Assembly: GCA_005503055.1 (NCBI GenBank)
Contig: SCOX01000007.1
Location: forward strand, 1 to 64,000
Source: Lysobacteraceae bacterium P
GTDB lineage: Bacteria; Pseudomonadota; Gammaproteobacteria; Xanthomonadales; Xanthomonadaceae
Length of the DNA: 64,000 nucleotides
Reading direction: 5' to 3'
Of the stretch, positions 45,171 through 54,240 are shown in pieces. A model generated the notes under the pieces. It was not told the origin of the DNA. It made no database searches and saw nothing but the letters and a program-made list of their open reading frames with translations. How positions within the stretch are numbered: the first letter of the stretch is position 1; each line of letters starts with the position of its first letter. A program made the translations under genes and the position numbers.

Positions 45171-47099
45171 ATGACCGTTTTTGAACAGGGTTGCCTCAGC
45201 GTGCGCGCTGACCGTCGCCCCCTGCTGCGCAGCGGATCGATCGGCCTGCTGATCGGTGCGATCGCCGCCGTCAGCGCCGTCCACGCCGCCACGCCCGTAC
45301 CGGCCACCGCTCCGGCGGTCGTTGCGCCGCCGGCGAGCCTGGACCCGGCCAAGCAGCTGCCGGGCACCGTCGAGGTGTCCAACATCGACTTCAAGCGCGG
45401 CAGCGACGGCTCCGGCCGTCTTGTCGTGAAGTTCAGTGGCGACGGCGCCATGCCTGACCTGCGCAACCAGGGCCAGAGCGTGGTGGTCAGCGTCGGCAAC
45501 GCCAAGTTGCCCGACGCGCTGCGCAAGCCGCTGAACGTGGTCGACTTCGCCACGCCGGTGCAGCGCATCGATGCGCGCGCCAGCGGCGCAGGCACGCAGC
45601 TCGTGCTCGACATGAGCGGCAACTACGAATCGATGGCCTATCAGACCGGCCGCGAGTACATCGTCGAGATCGTCCCGCGTACCGGTGCCGCCACCGGCCG
45701 TGCCGTCGGCCAGTCGACCACCGGCAAGACCACCGCCGCCGGCGCGGCGCGCAGCTACGCGGGCCGCCCCGTGACGTTCAACTTCCAGGACGTGCCGGTG
45801 CGCACCGTCCTGCAGCTGATCGCCGAGGAGTCGGGCCTGAACGTGGTGGCCGCCGACACGGTCACCGGCAACGTCACGCTGCGCCTGACCAACGTGCCGT
45901 GGGACCAGGCGCTGGACATCGTCCTGCAGGCCAAGGGCCTGGACAAGCGCCGCAGCGGCAACGTCGTGTGGGTCGCTCCGCAGGCCGAGATCGCCAAGTA
46001 CGAGCAGGACAAGGAAGACGCGCGCATCGCGCTGGACAACCGCGTCGACCTGACCACCGAGTACGTGCAGATCAACTACCACAACGCCGCGCAGATCTTT
46101 AAGGCGCTCACCGAAGCCAAGGGTATCGGCGGTGGGTCCGGCGGCGGCCAGGGTGGCAGCAGCAGCAACGACAGCGGCTTCCTCTCGCCGCGCGGTCGCC
46201 TGGTGGCGGACGAGCGCACCAACACGCTGATGATCAGCGACATCCCGAAGAAGGTCGCGGAGATGAAGCAGTTGATCCACGTGATCGACCGCCCGGTCGA
46301 CCAGGTGCTGATCGAAGGCCGCGTGGTCATCGCGCAGGACACGTTCGCCCGCGAGCTCGGTGCGCGCTTCGGCATCGCCGGCACCAAGGACGGCAAGTAC
46401 TTCTTCAACGACACCATCGAGAACAACGACCAGACGCGCGGTTCGCTGGCCGAGTCCAGCCAGTCGGGCGACATCCCGACCCTGTTCAAGGGTCCGATGA
46501 GCAACCTGGGCGTGCTGAACCCGGCCGGTTCGGTGGCACTGCAGATCCTCAACGCAGGCTACGCGCTCGACGTCGAACTCTCGGCGATGCAGGAAGAAGG
46601 CCGCGGCGAAGTGATTTCCAACCCGCGCATCGTCACCAGCAACCAGCGCGAAGCGGTGATCCGTCAGGGCCAGGAAGTGGGCTACGTGACGATCTCGCCG
46701 ACCCAGGGCGGCACCACGATCCCGATCCCGAACGTGCAGTTCAAGGACGTGTTGCTGGAGCTGAAGGTCACCCCGACCATCACCCACGACGGCCGCGTGT
46801 TCCTCAACATGAACGTCAAGAAGGACGAGGTCGAAGGTTTCGTCGACACCTCCATCGGCCAGGTGCCGACCATCGCCAAGCGCGAGGTCAACACCGCCGT
46901 GCTGGTCGAGGACGGCCAGACCGTGGTCATCGGCGGCGTGTACGAGTTCCGCGACCGTAGCGACATCTCCAAGGTCCCGTTCCTGGGCGACATCCCCTTC
47001 CTGGGCAATCTGTTCAAGAAGAAGGGCCGCAGCAAGGACAAGGCCGAGCTGCTGATCATGGTCACCCCCAAGGTGATGAAGGTCGATCAGCGCGGTTGA
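45171..47099 (+). CDS. pilQ: Type IV pilus secretin PilQ
   Basis: PilQ forms the outer-membrane pore for the pilus. The 642-residue precursor has a signal peptide (hydrophobic IGLLIGAIAAVSAVHA). An AMIN domain covers about 60-170 (VEVSNIDFKRGSDGSGRLVVKF), then STN (VTFNFQDVPVRTVLQLIAEESGLNVV), NolW (TEYVQINYHNAAQIFKAL) and the secretin core, with VLIEGRVVIAQDTFARELGARFG, VISNPRIVTSNQREAVIRQGQEV and VPFLGDIPFLGNLFKKK. ATG at 45171 follows pilP by 19 bp. A short Gly/Ser-rich insert sits near residues 320-335. A hairpin terminator follows. Confidence 0.96.
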   Translation: MTVFEQGCLSVRADRRPLLRSGSIGLLIGAIAAVSAVHAATPVPATAPAVVAPPASLDPAKQLPGTVEVSNIDFKRGSDGSGRLVVKFSGDGAMPDLRNQGQSVVVSVGNAKLPDALRKPLNVVDFATPVQRIDARASGAGTQLVLDMSGNYESMAYQTGREYIVEIVPRTGAATGRAVGQSTTGKTTAAGAARSYAGRPVTFNFQDVPVRTVLQLIAEESGLNVVAADTVTGNVTLRLTNVPWDQALDIVLQAKGLDKRRSGNVVWVAPQAEIAKYEQDKEDARIALDNRVDLTTEYVQINYHNAAQIFKALTEAKGIGGGSGGGQGGSSSNDSGFLSPRGRLVADERTNTLMISDIPKKVAEMKQLIHVIDRPVDQVLIEGRVVIAQDTFARELGARFGIAGTKDGKYFFNDTIENNDQTRGSLAESSQSGDIPTLFKGPMSNLGVLNPAGSVALQILNAGYALDVELSAMQEEGRGEVISNPRIVTSNQREAVIRQGQEVGYVTISPTQGGTTIPIPNVQFKDVLLELKVTPTITHDGRVFLNMNVKKDEVEGFVDTSIGQVPTIAKREVNTAVLVEDGQTVVIGGVYEFRDRSDISKVPFLGDIPFLGNLFKKKGRSKDKAELLIMVTPKVMKVDQRG

Positions 47100-47118
47100 T
47101 TCCTGCCGCCATGCACGA

Positions 47119-47147
47119 CGCGAGAGGGCCTTCGGGCCCTCTTCGCG
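47119..47147 (+). terminator. Hairpin terminator after pilQ
   Basis: CGCGA-GAGGGCC-TTCG-GGCCCTC-TTCGCG has a 7-bp core stem with a UUCG tetraloop and a partly paired base. It lies 19 bp beyond the pilQ stop. There is no T-run. Confidence 0.65.
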
Positions 47148-47262
47148 TATGTGGGCGCGAAGCGGCGGACGAAGGGGGTGGATCGCTGAATGGGTGACGG
47201 TTCCGTTGAACCGGAGCCGCTCAGTTCGGTCAAACTGACCCCAATCCCCCATCGAGACCGCC

Positions 47263-48255
47263 ATGGACCGCCGCAGCGACGATCTGCCCCGCCTGCACGA
47301 CGCCTTCCGCGCCCTGCGCGAGGCGCTATCGGCCGAGATCGTCGGCCAGGCCGCGTTGATCGACCGCCTGCTCATCGCGCTGCTCGCCGACGGGCACCTG
47401 CTGGTGGAAGGCGCACCCGGCCTGGCCAAGACCAGCGCGATCCGCGCCCTGGCCGCACGCCTGGAGGCCGACTTCGCCCGCGTCCAGTTCACGCCCGATC
47501 TGCTTCCGGCCGATCTCACCGGCACCGAAGTGTGGCGCCCGCAGGAAGGTCGCTTCGAATTCCAGGCCGGACCGATCTTCCACCCCATCCTGCTCGCCGA
47601 CGAGATCAACCGCGCCCCGGCGAAGGTCCAGTCGGCACTGCTGGAGGCGATGGGGGAGCGCCAGGTCACCGTCGGCCGTGCCACCTACGCGCTGCCGCAG
47701 TTGTTCCTGGTGATGGCCACGCAGAATCCGATCGAACAGGAAGGCACCTTCCCGCTGCCCGAGGCGCAGCTCGATCGTTTCCTGATGTACGTGCGCATCG
47801 GTTACCCGCAGGCCGCGGCGGAGACCGAGATCCTCCGCCTGGCCCGCGAACGCGCGCGCCAGGCCACACAGCACGTCGCGCCGGCGATCGAGCGCATGTC
47901 CATCGACGTCGTCTTCGCCGCGCGCAACGCCGTGCTCGATCTGCACCTGGCCCCGGCCGTGGAGCGCTACCTGGTTGAACTCGTCCTGGCCTCGCGCGAT
48001 GCCGCCCGTTACGACGAAGGTCTGGCGCGTCGCATCGCCTGGGGCGCCAGTCCGCGCGGATCGATCGCGCTGGAGCGCTGCGCCCGCGCGCATGCCTGGC
48101 TCGCCGGGCGCGATTTCGTCACCCCGGACGATGTCCGCGCAGTAGCCCCAGACGTCCTGCGCCATCGCATCCTGCCCAGTTACGAGGCCACCGCCGAAGG
48201 CTGGGACGGCGAGCGCCTCGTCGCCGACCTGTTGCAGCGCGTGCCCTTGCCGTGA
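47263..48255 (+). CDS. MoxR family AAA+ ATPase
   Basis: MoxR ATPases act as chaperones for metal-binding VWA proteins encoded beside them. The 330-residue protein has the MoxR-type Walker A VEGAPGLAKTSAIRALAAR, Walker B LLADEINRAPAKVQSALLEAMGERQVT, sensor 1 LVMATQNPIEQEGTFPLPEAQLDRFLM and the C-terminal lid with GASPRGSIALERCARAHAWL. It heads the moxR-DUF58-DUF4381-batA-batB-batD gene run at 47263-54154. Its client is presumably the BatA/BatB assembly. Confidence 0.95.
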   Translation: MDRRSDDLPRLHDAFRALREALSAEIVGQAALIDRLLIALLADGHLLVEGAPGLAKTSAIRALAARLEADFARVQFTPDLLPADLTGTEVWRPQEGRFEFQAGPIFHPILLADEINRAPAKVQSALLEAMGERQVTVGRATYALPQLFLVMATQNPIEQEGTFPLPEAQLDRFLMYVRIGYPQAAAETEILRLARERARQATQHVAPAIERMSIDVVFAARNAVLDLHLAPAVERYLVELVLASRDAARYDEGLARRIAWGASPRGSIALERCARAHAWLAGRDFVTPDDVRAVAPDVLRHRILPSYEATAEGWDGERLVADLLQRVPLP

Positions 48256-48314
48256 GCTTGCCGCCCGGACCACTCGCACGTACTCGTCGCAAATCCGCCC
48301 AGACGCATTGATCC

Positions 48315-49244
48315 GTGGATAAACCCCAGGCCCAACACGACGAAGCGAACGGTAACGGCATCGTTCCGACGCTGCCGGAGCTGGTCGCGCTGCGCCAGGC
48401 CGTGGCGGGGCGGCGCCCCGCGCACCGGGGGCGTTTCGGCGTGAGCGGCCACGCGCTTTCGCCGCTGCGCGGACGCGGCATGGAGTACGCCGAATCGCGT
48501 GAGTATGTTGCCGGAGACGATGCACGCCATATCGACTGGCGCCTCACCGCCCGCACCGGACGCGCGCACACCAAGCTGTTCCAGGCCGAGCGGGAACGCC
48601 TGAGCCTCATCGTTGCCGACACCGCGCCGACGCTCTACTTCGGCACACGCGTGCGCTTCAAATCGGTGCAGGCGGCGCGAGCCGGCGCGGTCGCGGCCTG
48701 GGCCGCGGTGCGCGACGGCGATCGCATCGCGGCACTGCGCGGGAGCCGTCGCGAGGCGCCCATCGCGCCCGCTGCCGGTCCGCGCGGAGCGCTGCGCGTG
48801 CTCGACGCGCTCACGCGTTGGTACGCGCGCGCGCCCGACGACGATGCCGGACTCGCGGTGGCGCTCGATCACGCCCAACGCCTGCTGCGGCCGGGCTCGC
48901 GCTTGGTCGTGCTGGCCGATCCGCTGAGCGTGGCGGCGTTGCCGGCGCAACGTTGGCCCGCGCTGGCGCACCACCACGAAGTCATCGTGTTGCTATTGAC
49001 CGATCCGCTGGAAACCGCGCCGCCGAAGTCGTCGTTGCCGTTCCAGGACGCGGTGCACCGCGTCGATGTCGACCTTTCCGTCGCGGCGCAGCGCCAGGCG
49101 TGGCGCAACGAATTCGTGCGCCCGCTCGACGCTGCGCTCGCGCAGTTGCCCGCGCGCGGCGTGCGCGTGCAGGCGCTGTCCACCGACGCCGAGAGCGGGG
49201 CGTGGCTGCCGCTGCTCGGCCGCAATCCACCCATGGTGGCCTGA
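48315..49244 (+). CDS. DUF58 domain-containing protein
   Basis: A 309-residue DUF58 protein. The family motif ALSPLRGRGMEYAESREYVAGDDARHIDWRLTARTGRAHTKLF (read here in pieces: REYVAGDDARHIDWRLTAR is the core) is near residues 47-88. The rest is a VWA-like alpha/beta fold with LSLIVADTAPTLYFG and RLVVLADPLSVAAL, where the metal-site residues are not conserved. There are no membrane helices. The start is the GTG at 48315, 59 bp after moxR. DUF58 proteins regularly accompany moxR and bat genes. Confidence 0.92.
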   Translation: MDKPQAQHDEANGNGIVPTLPELVALRQAVAGRRPAHRGRFGVSGHALSPLRGRGMEYAESREYVAGDDARHIDWRLTARTGRAHTKLFQAERERLSLIVADTAPTLYFGTRVRFKSVQAARAGAVAAWAAVRDGDRIAALRGSRREAPIAPAAGPRGALRVLDALTRWYARAPDDDAGLAVALDHAQRLLRPGSRLVVLADPLSVAALPAQRWPALAHHHEVIVLLLTDPLETAPPKSSLPFQDAVHRVDVDLSVAAQRQAWRNEFVRPLDAALAQLPARGVRVQALSTDAESGAWLPLLGRNPPMVA

Positions 49245-49720
49245 TGGCGGCCGGCGCGCTGGTCCTGCGGGACATCCACGCCACGCCGGCGCCGTCGTGG
49301 TGGCCGCCGGCCCCGGGCTGGTGGGTGCTCGCCGGAGTCATCGTCGCGGCATTCGTGCTCATCGCATGGTGGCGCGCGCGCGTGCGCCGCCGACGCAGGA
49401 CGCTCGCGCAACTGTTCGACGGCCAGGTCGATGCCGCCGCCACACCGCCGCAGCAGGTCGCGGCCATCTCCGAACTGCTGCGCCGCGCGGCGCGCCGTCG
49501 CGATGCCACGGCCGACACGCTGCAAGGCGAGGCATGGTTGCTTCATCTCGACGCGACGCCGAGGCGCAAACGCAAGGCGCCGGCGCGCACCGATTTCTCG
49601 CAGGGCCCCGGCCGGCTGCTGCTCGATGGCGGCTTCCGTCGCGAAGTCGATCCCAACGAGGTCGGCGCGCTGCGCAAGCTCGCGCGCGAGCGGTTCCTGC
49701 AGTGGATGGACGCGACGTGA
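49244..49720 (+). CDS. DUF4381 domain-containing membrane protein
   Basis: A 158-residue protein of the DUF4381 type found between DUF58 and VWA genes. It starts LVLRDIHATPAPSWWPPAPGWW, the conserved N-terminal motif. One membrane helix follows (VLAGVIVAAFVLIAWW), then a very basic segment (RARVRRRRRTL) and a cytosolic helical part with ISELLRRAARRRDATADTLQGEAWLLHLDA. The ATG overlaps the DUF58 stop by one base (TGATG), and the stop overlaps batA in the same way. Function is unknown; it is presumably part of the Bat complex. Confidence 0.88.
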   Translation: MAAGALVLRDIHATPAPSWWPPAPGWWVLAGVIVAAFVLIAWWRARVRRRRRTLAQLFDGQVDAAATPPQQVAAISELLRRAARRRDATADTLQGEAWLLHLDATPRRKRKAPARTDFSQGPGRLLLDGGFRREVDPNEVGALRKLARERFLQWMDAT

Positions 49721-50739
49721 TGGACGCACTGCTGGCACCGTTCGTCGCGCTGCACGACACCTTCGCCTGGCCGTGGATGCTGCTGGCCCTGCCGTTGCCG
49801 TGGTTCGCGCGCTGGTTGTTGCCGCCGGCCCGGCAGACGTCGTCCGCCGCATTGCTCGTGCCGTTCGGCGATCGTCTCGATCGCGTCGCCCACGCCGGAG
49901 GACGCACCGCGTTCGGCTCGCGCATGAGCTTGCTCGCGTGGCTGGGGTGGGTCCTGTTGTGCGTGGCGGCGGCGCGGCCGCAGGTACTGGGCGAGGCCGT
50001 GCAGCCGCCGCAGGTCGGTCGCGACCTGATGCTCGCGCTCGACCTGTCGGGCAGCATGCGCGAACCCGACATGGAACTGGGCGGGCGCACGGTCGACCGC
50101 CTCACCGCCGCCAAGGCAGTGCTCGCCGACTTCCTCGACCGCCGCCGCGGCGACCGCGTCGGCCTGATCGTGTTCGGCCGCCGCGCGTACGCGCTTACCC
50201 CGCTCACGCTCGATCTCGCCTCGGTGCGGCAGCAACTCGAAGACAGCGTGATCGGACTGGCGGGTCAGGAAACCGCCATCGGCGACACCATCGCGTTGGC
50301 GGTCAAACGCCTGCGCGGGCAGCCGGCACAACAGCGCGTGCTCGTGCTGCTCACCGACGGCGTCAACACCGCCGGTCTGCTGGAGCCGAAGAAGGCCGCC
50401 GAGATCGCCAAGGCCGAAGGTGTCCGCATCCACACCATCGCCTTTGGCGGCGAGGGTTCGATGTCGCTGTTCGGCCTGCCCGTGCCCATGCCCGGCGGGG
50501 GCGACGAAATCGACGAAGCCACCTTGCGCGAGATCGCGCAGAGCACCGGCGGCCGTTTCTTCCGCGCGCGCGATACTTCGCAGCTCGCCGGGATCTATGC
50601 CGAAATCGATCGGCTCGAACCGATCGAGCGGCCCGGCCAGGCGGTGCGTCCGCGCATCGAGCGCTATCCGTGGCCGCTGGGAGCGGCATTCGCCTGCGCG
50701 CTGCTGGCCTTCGCCTGGCCCGTGCGGAGGAAGGCATGA
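49720..50739 (+). CDS. batA: BatA-like VWA domain membrane protein
   Basis: A 339-residue Aerotolerance-type protein with N-terminal membrane helices (WPWMLLALPLPWFARWLL and LLAWLGWVLLCVAAA), a periplasmic or cytosolic von Willebrand A domain (about 100-300) and a C-terminal helix (PLGAAFACALLAFAWPV). The metal-ion-dependent adhesion site is intact: DLSGS at residues 108-112, with Thr in GQETAIGD and Asp in LLTDGVNTAG. It overlaps both neighbours. Bat proteins were named for aerotolerance in Bacteroides; their molecular role is still unclear. Confidence 0.92.
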   Translation: MDALLAPFVALHDTFAWPWMLLALPLPWFARWLLPPARQTSSAALLVPFGDRLDRVAHAGGRTAFGSRMSLLAWLGWVLLCVAAARPQVLGEAVQPPQVGRDLMLALDLSGSMREPDMELGGRTVDRLTAAKAVLADFLDRRRGDRVGLIVFGRRAYALTPLTLDLASVRQQLEDSVIGLAGQETAIGDTIALAVKRLRGQPAQQRVLVLLTDGVNTAGLLEPKKAAEIAKAEGVRIHTIAFGGEGSMSLFGLPVPMPGGGDEIDEATLREIAQSTGGRFFRARDTSQLAGIYAEIDRLEPIERPGQAVRPRIERYPWPLGAAFACALLAFAWPVRRKA

Positions 50740-52460
50740 ACGCCGATCTCCCGCTCGCCACGCTGCACCTCCTGCGCCCGCAATGGTTGTGGGCGCTGCT
50801 CGCGCTGCCGCTGCTGTTCGGGCTGTGGCGCGTGCGGCGCCGGCGCAGCAGCGTGTGGCGCGAGAACGTCGATGCGCACCTGCTTGCGCACCTGCTGGTC
50901 GAACGCGGCGGCGCGCGCGTGCGCTGGGGCTGGTCGATCGCGGTGCTGGGTTATGTGCTGGCCGTGCTCGCGCTGGCCGGCCCGAGCTGGCGGCAGACCC
51001 CGCAACCGCTTTGGCAAAGCCGCACGCCACTGGTCGTCGCCGTCGATCTGTCCAGTGCGGCGCTGGCCGCGGACCTTCCACCTTCGCGACTCGCGCAAGC
51101 GCGCGCCAAGCTGTCCACGCTCCTGCGCGAGCGCCAGGGCGGACAGGTCGCGCTGGTGGCTTTCGCCGACGACGCCTTCACCGTCGCGCCGCTCACCGAA
51201 GACACCGGCAACGTCGCGTTGTTCCTCGATGCGCTGTCGCCGGAAGTGATGCCCATCGACGGACAACGAGTGGATCGCGCGATCGCATGGTCGGCGCAAT
51301 TGCTGAAACAGTCCGGCTTCGATCGCGGTCGCATCCTGGTGATGAGCGACCACGCCGACGATGCCGCGCGCGATGCGGCTTCGACCGCAGCACGGCAGGG
51401 CTATCGCGTGGACGTGCTCGGCCTGGGCAGCGACGCCGGTGCGCCGTTCCGGCGCGGCGACGGCACGTTCGCAAGCGCGCGCCTGGACGGCGGATCGCTG
51501 CGCGGTCTCGCATCGGCCGGCGGTGGTCGCTACATCGCCATCGCCGCGGACGGTGCCGACCTGCGCGCGCTGGGCGTGCTCGATCCCGCCGATGCGGACG
51601 ACGCCACGCGCGTGGACGCAACGCGCGGCGCTGCGTGGCAGGACGAAGGCTATTGGCTGCTTCCGCCGCTGATGTTGCTGGCGCTGCTGGCGTTCCGCCG
51701 TCGTGCCGCGCTCGCGGTGCTGGCGGTATGCGTACTTTGGACGCCGGCCAAGGCCGCCGATGTGTGGCGTCGTGCCGATCAGATCGAACACGCGCACCTC
51801 GAGGACGGCAACGCGGCGTACCGTCGGGGCGACTTCGCCACCGCTGCGCAGGACTACCAGCGCGCCGACAGTGCCGACGCGCATTACAACCGCGGCAACG
51901 CGCTGGCGAAGGCGGGGCAGTACCCGCAGGCCATCGCCGCCTACGACGACGCGCTCAAGCGAAAGCCAGGCATGCCCGATGCGCTCGCCAACAAACGGGC
52001 GGTGGAAGCGGCGATGAAGCGCAAGCCGCCTTCGGGTGGCGGTTCGGGCAACCAGTCGTCGCCGCAGCAGGACAAGCAGTCCGATTCTGGAAAAGGTCCG
52101 CAGGACCAACAGCAGCAACAACAAAAGCAGCAACAGCAGCAACAGTCTCAGAGCGATCCGCAGTCCGGCCAATCGAACGATTCCAAGTCCGAAGCCTCGC
52201 CTGCCGACAGCCAGGCGCAACGACAGGCCGACGCCGCGCAGCGCGAGCGCATGCAGCGTGCGCTCCAGCAGCAGCGCGACGCGTCCGCCAAACCGGCGCA
52301 GCAGAGCGAGCCGGCCAACGAAACGCCGCAACAGCGCGAGCAGCGCCTGGCGAACGAAGCCTGGCTGCGCCGTGTTCCGGACGATCCGGGCGGGCTGCTG
52401 CGAGAGAAGTTCCGCATCGAGCACGAACGTCGCCGATCCGCAGGCGAGGGCACCGAATGA
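50736..52460 (+). CDS. batB: BatB-BatC fusion: VWA domain plus TPR and Gln-rich tail
   Basis: A 574-residue protein combining BatB and BatC. It has two N-terminal helices (WLWALLALPLLFGLW, IAVLGYVLAVLALAG), a VWA domain (about 95-300), helices near 310-345, then TPR repeats (AYRRGDFATAAQDYQRADSADAHYNRGNALAKAGQYPQAIAAYDDALKRKPG, given here only to locate about 365-420) and a Gln/Ser-rich tail. The MIDAS motif is altered: D104-L-S106-S-A108, with Ala for the last Ser of DxSxS. GRILVMSDHADD carries the later Asp. The ATG overlaps the batA stop (ATGA). Confidence 0.9.
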   Translation: MNADLPLATLHLLRPQWLWALLALPLLFGLWRVRRRRSSVWRENVDAHLLAHLLVERGGARVRWGWSIAVLGYVLAVLALAGPSWRQTPQPLWQSRTPLVVAVDLSSAALAADLPPSRLAQARAKLSTLLRERQGGQVALVAFADDAFTVAPLTEDTGNVALFLDALSPEVMPIDGQRVDRAIAWSAQLLKQSGFDRGRILVMSDHADDAARDAASTAARQGYRVDVLGLGSDAGAPFRRGDGTFASARLDGGSLRGLASAGGGRYIAIAADGADLRALGVLDPADADDATRVDATRGAAWQDEGYWLLPPLMLLALLAFRRRAALAVLAVCVLWTPAKAADVWRRADQIEHAHLEDGNAAYRRGDFATAAQDYQRADSADAHYNRGNALAKAGQYPQAIAAYDDALKRKPGMPDALANKRAVEAAMKRKPPSGGGSGNQSSPQQDKQSDSGKGPQDQQQQQQKQQQQQQSQSDPQSGQSNDSKSEASPADSQAQRQADAAQRERMQRALQQQRDASAKPAQQSEPANETPQQREQRLANEAWLRRVPDDPGGLLREKFRIEHERRRSAGEGTE

Positions 52461-54154
52461 ACATCGCCAACCACGCCATGCGGCGTTTCCTCCCGAGCGC
52501 CGCCCTGCTGATGCTGCTGGCGCTGGTCAGCCTGGACGCGGCTGCGCAGGTGCGCGCGTGGGTCGACCGCGATCGCATCGCGATGGGCGAGACGGTCACG
52601 CTCAACATCGAAAGCAGCGCCGCGACCACGTCCGCGGAACCGGACTACGCGCCGCTGCTCACCGACTTCTTCGTCAGCGGGCGCACCAGCCGGCGCGAGT
52701 TCGCGATGAGCAACGGCCGCAGCACGATCCGCACGCTGTACGCGGTGGCATTGCGCCCGCGACGCGACGGCATCGTCATGATCCCCGCGCTCAACGTCGG
52801 CAGCCTGCGTACGCAGCCGATCCCGGTCACCGTCGCACCCGCCGCCGCTCCGTCGCCCACGCGCGACGAAGAGGCGTTCATCGAAAGCGAGGCCGACGAT
52901 TCCGATCCCTACGTGCAACAGTCGGTGGGCTGGGTCGTGCGCCTGTACTCGGCGACGCCGCTGATCTCCGGACAGCTCGACCAGGATCCGCCGGAAGGCG
53001 CATCGCTGCAGCGCGTGGGCGACGACGCGCAGTACCAGCGCGACATCGGCGGCCGTCGCTATCACGTCGTCGAACGCCGGTTCCTGCTGGTGCCCGAGCG
53101 CAGCGGCCTGCTGACGATTCCGCCCGCGCGCTTCGAGGGACGCGGTGCCGGTGGCTTCTTCGACGACCTGCTGGGCGGACGCGGGGGCGCGCTCCAGGCC
53201 CAGGGCGCGCCGCGCAAGCTCGACGTGCAGCCGGTGCCGGCCAATGCGCCGCAGCCGTGGTTGCCATTGCAGAACCTCACGCTGCGTTACCAGTCCAACC
53301 CGCAGGAATTGCGCGTCGGCAGTGCGGCCACGGTCACGATCGAGGCGCTTGCCGACGGCGCCACCGCGGCGCAGATGCCCGAGCTGCAGTTGCCGCCGAT
53401 CGACGGCGTGCAGGTCTTCGCCGAGCCGGTGCAGGCGGACGAGCGCTTCGTCGATGGACGCCCGCGCGTCAAACTCACGCGGCGTTTCTCGCTGGTGCCC
53501 GGTCGCGAGGGCGATGTGCAGCTGGGCGGCATGCAGATGCGTTGGTGGAACGTGCGCGACGGCACGGCGCAGACCACCCGCCTGCCGCCGCTGTCTTGGT
53601 CGGTGCAGCCCGGCTCGCCCGTCGCTCCGGCGATGGGCACCGCGCCCGCGTCGATATCGCCCGCCACGGACATCGCCGCACGCGCGCCTGCGGCGTCGTT
53701 CGCCGACCTGGCCGGTGCCAACAAGGCGTGGGTGCTCGCGGCGCTGGCATTCGCGGCGTTGTGGCTGTTCACGCTGGTGTGGGGTCTGCATCGCGGCGAT
53801 ACGAAAGTCGCGGCGGCATCGGGTGGCGACGAACCGACGCCGCCGGACAGCAGCCACATCGACCTGAAGCGATTGATCGAGCGCGGCGATCTGGGCGACG
53901 TCGGCGATGCGCTGTGCGCGCTCGCGCGCCCGCCGGCACGCGACCTCGACGAGGCGCGCGCACGATTGGCCGATCCGCAACAGCGCGAGGCCGTCGACGA
54001 ACTGCTGCGCGCACGCTGGGGCGGCGGCAGCGCCGTGACCGCCCGCGAGCAACTGCGTCGCGCCTTCGCCGGTGGGCCGAAGTGGCACGCGCAGGCCGTC
54101 CCTGCGCCGTCCCAGTTGCCGCCGCTGTATCCGCCTGAACGCGGGCGCACGTGA
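52457..54154 (+). CDS. batD: BatD family protein
   Basis: A 565-residue BatD protein. A signal peptide ([15 protein letters not shown]) is followed by beta-sandwich domains: [20 protein letters not shown], then [34 protein letters not shown] and [16 protein letters not shown]. One membrane helix lies near residues 415-435 ([19 protein letters not shown]), and a cytosolic helical tail ends the protein. It is thus mostly periplasmic with a C-terminal anchor. It overlaps batB (ATGA) and is the last gene of the moxR-bat run, followed by a weak terminator. Confidence 0.92.
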   Translation: MNIANHAMRRFLPSAALLMLLALVSLDAAAQVRAWVDRDRIAMGETVTLNIESSAATTSAEPDYAPLLTDFFVSGRTSRREFAMSNGRSTIRTLYAVALRPRRDGIVMIPALNVGSLRTQPIPVTVAPAAAPSPTRDEEAFIESEADDSDPYVQQSVGWVVRLYSATPLISGQLDQDPPEGASLQRVGDDAQYQRDIGGRRYHVVERRFLLVPERSGLLTIPPARFEGRGAGGFFDDLLGGRGGALQAQGAPRKLDVQPVPANAPQPWLPLQNLTLRYQSNPQELRVGSAATVTIEALADGATAAQMPELQLPPIDGVQVFAEPVQADERFVDGRPRVKLTRRFSLVPGREGDVQLGGMQMRWWNVRDGTAQTTRLPPLSWSVQPGSPVAPAMGTAPASISPATDIAARAPAASFADLAGANKAWVLAALAFAALWLFTLVWGLHRGDTKVAAASGGDEPTPPDSSHIDLKRLIERGDLGDVGDALCALARPPARDLDEARARLADPQQREAVDELLRARWGGGSAVTAREQLRRAFAGGPKWHAQAVPAPSQLPPLYPPERGRT

Positions 54155-54174
54155 CCCGCCGGACCCGGCGCACC

Positions 54175-54193
54175 GGCCCGGAAAGGGCTTTTT
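54175..54193 (+). terminator. Weak terminator after batD
   Basis: GCCC-GGAAA-GGGC (54176-54188), extendable by a G-T pair, is followed by TTTTT. The stem is short, but the T-run and its position 21 bp beyond the batD stop support termination. Confidence 0.5.
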
Positions 54194-54240
54194 GCTAAGC
54201 TCCCTCGGTTTTTTCCGATTCAAGCCTGGGGTACCCGCGA

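Noticed and set aside
44967-47684. 905-codon minus-strand open frame opposite pilP, pilQ and moxR
   Set aside because: Antisense shadow; the three plus-strand genes are certain.
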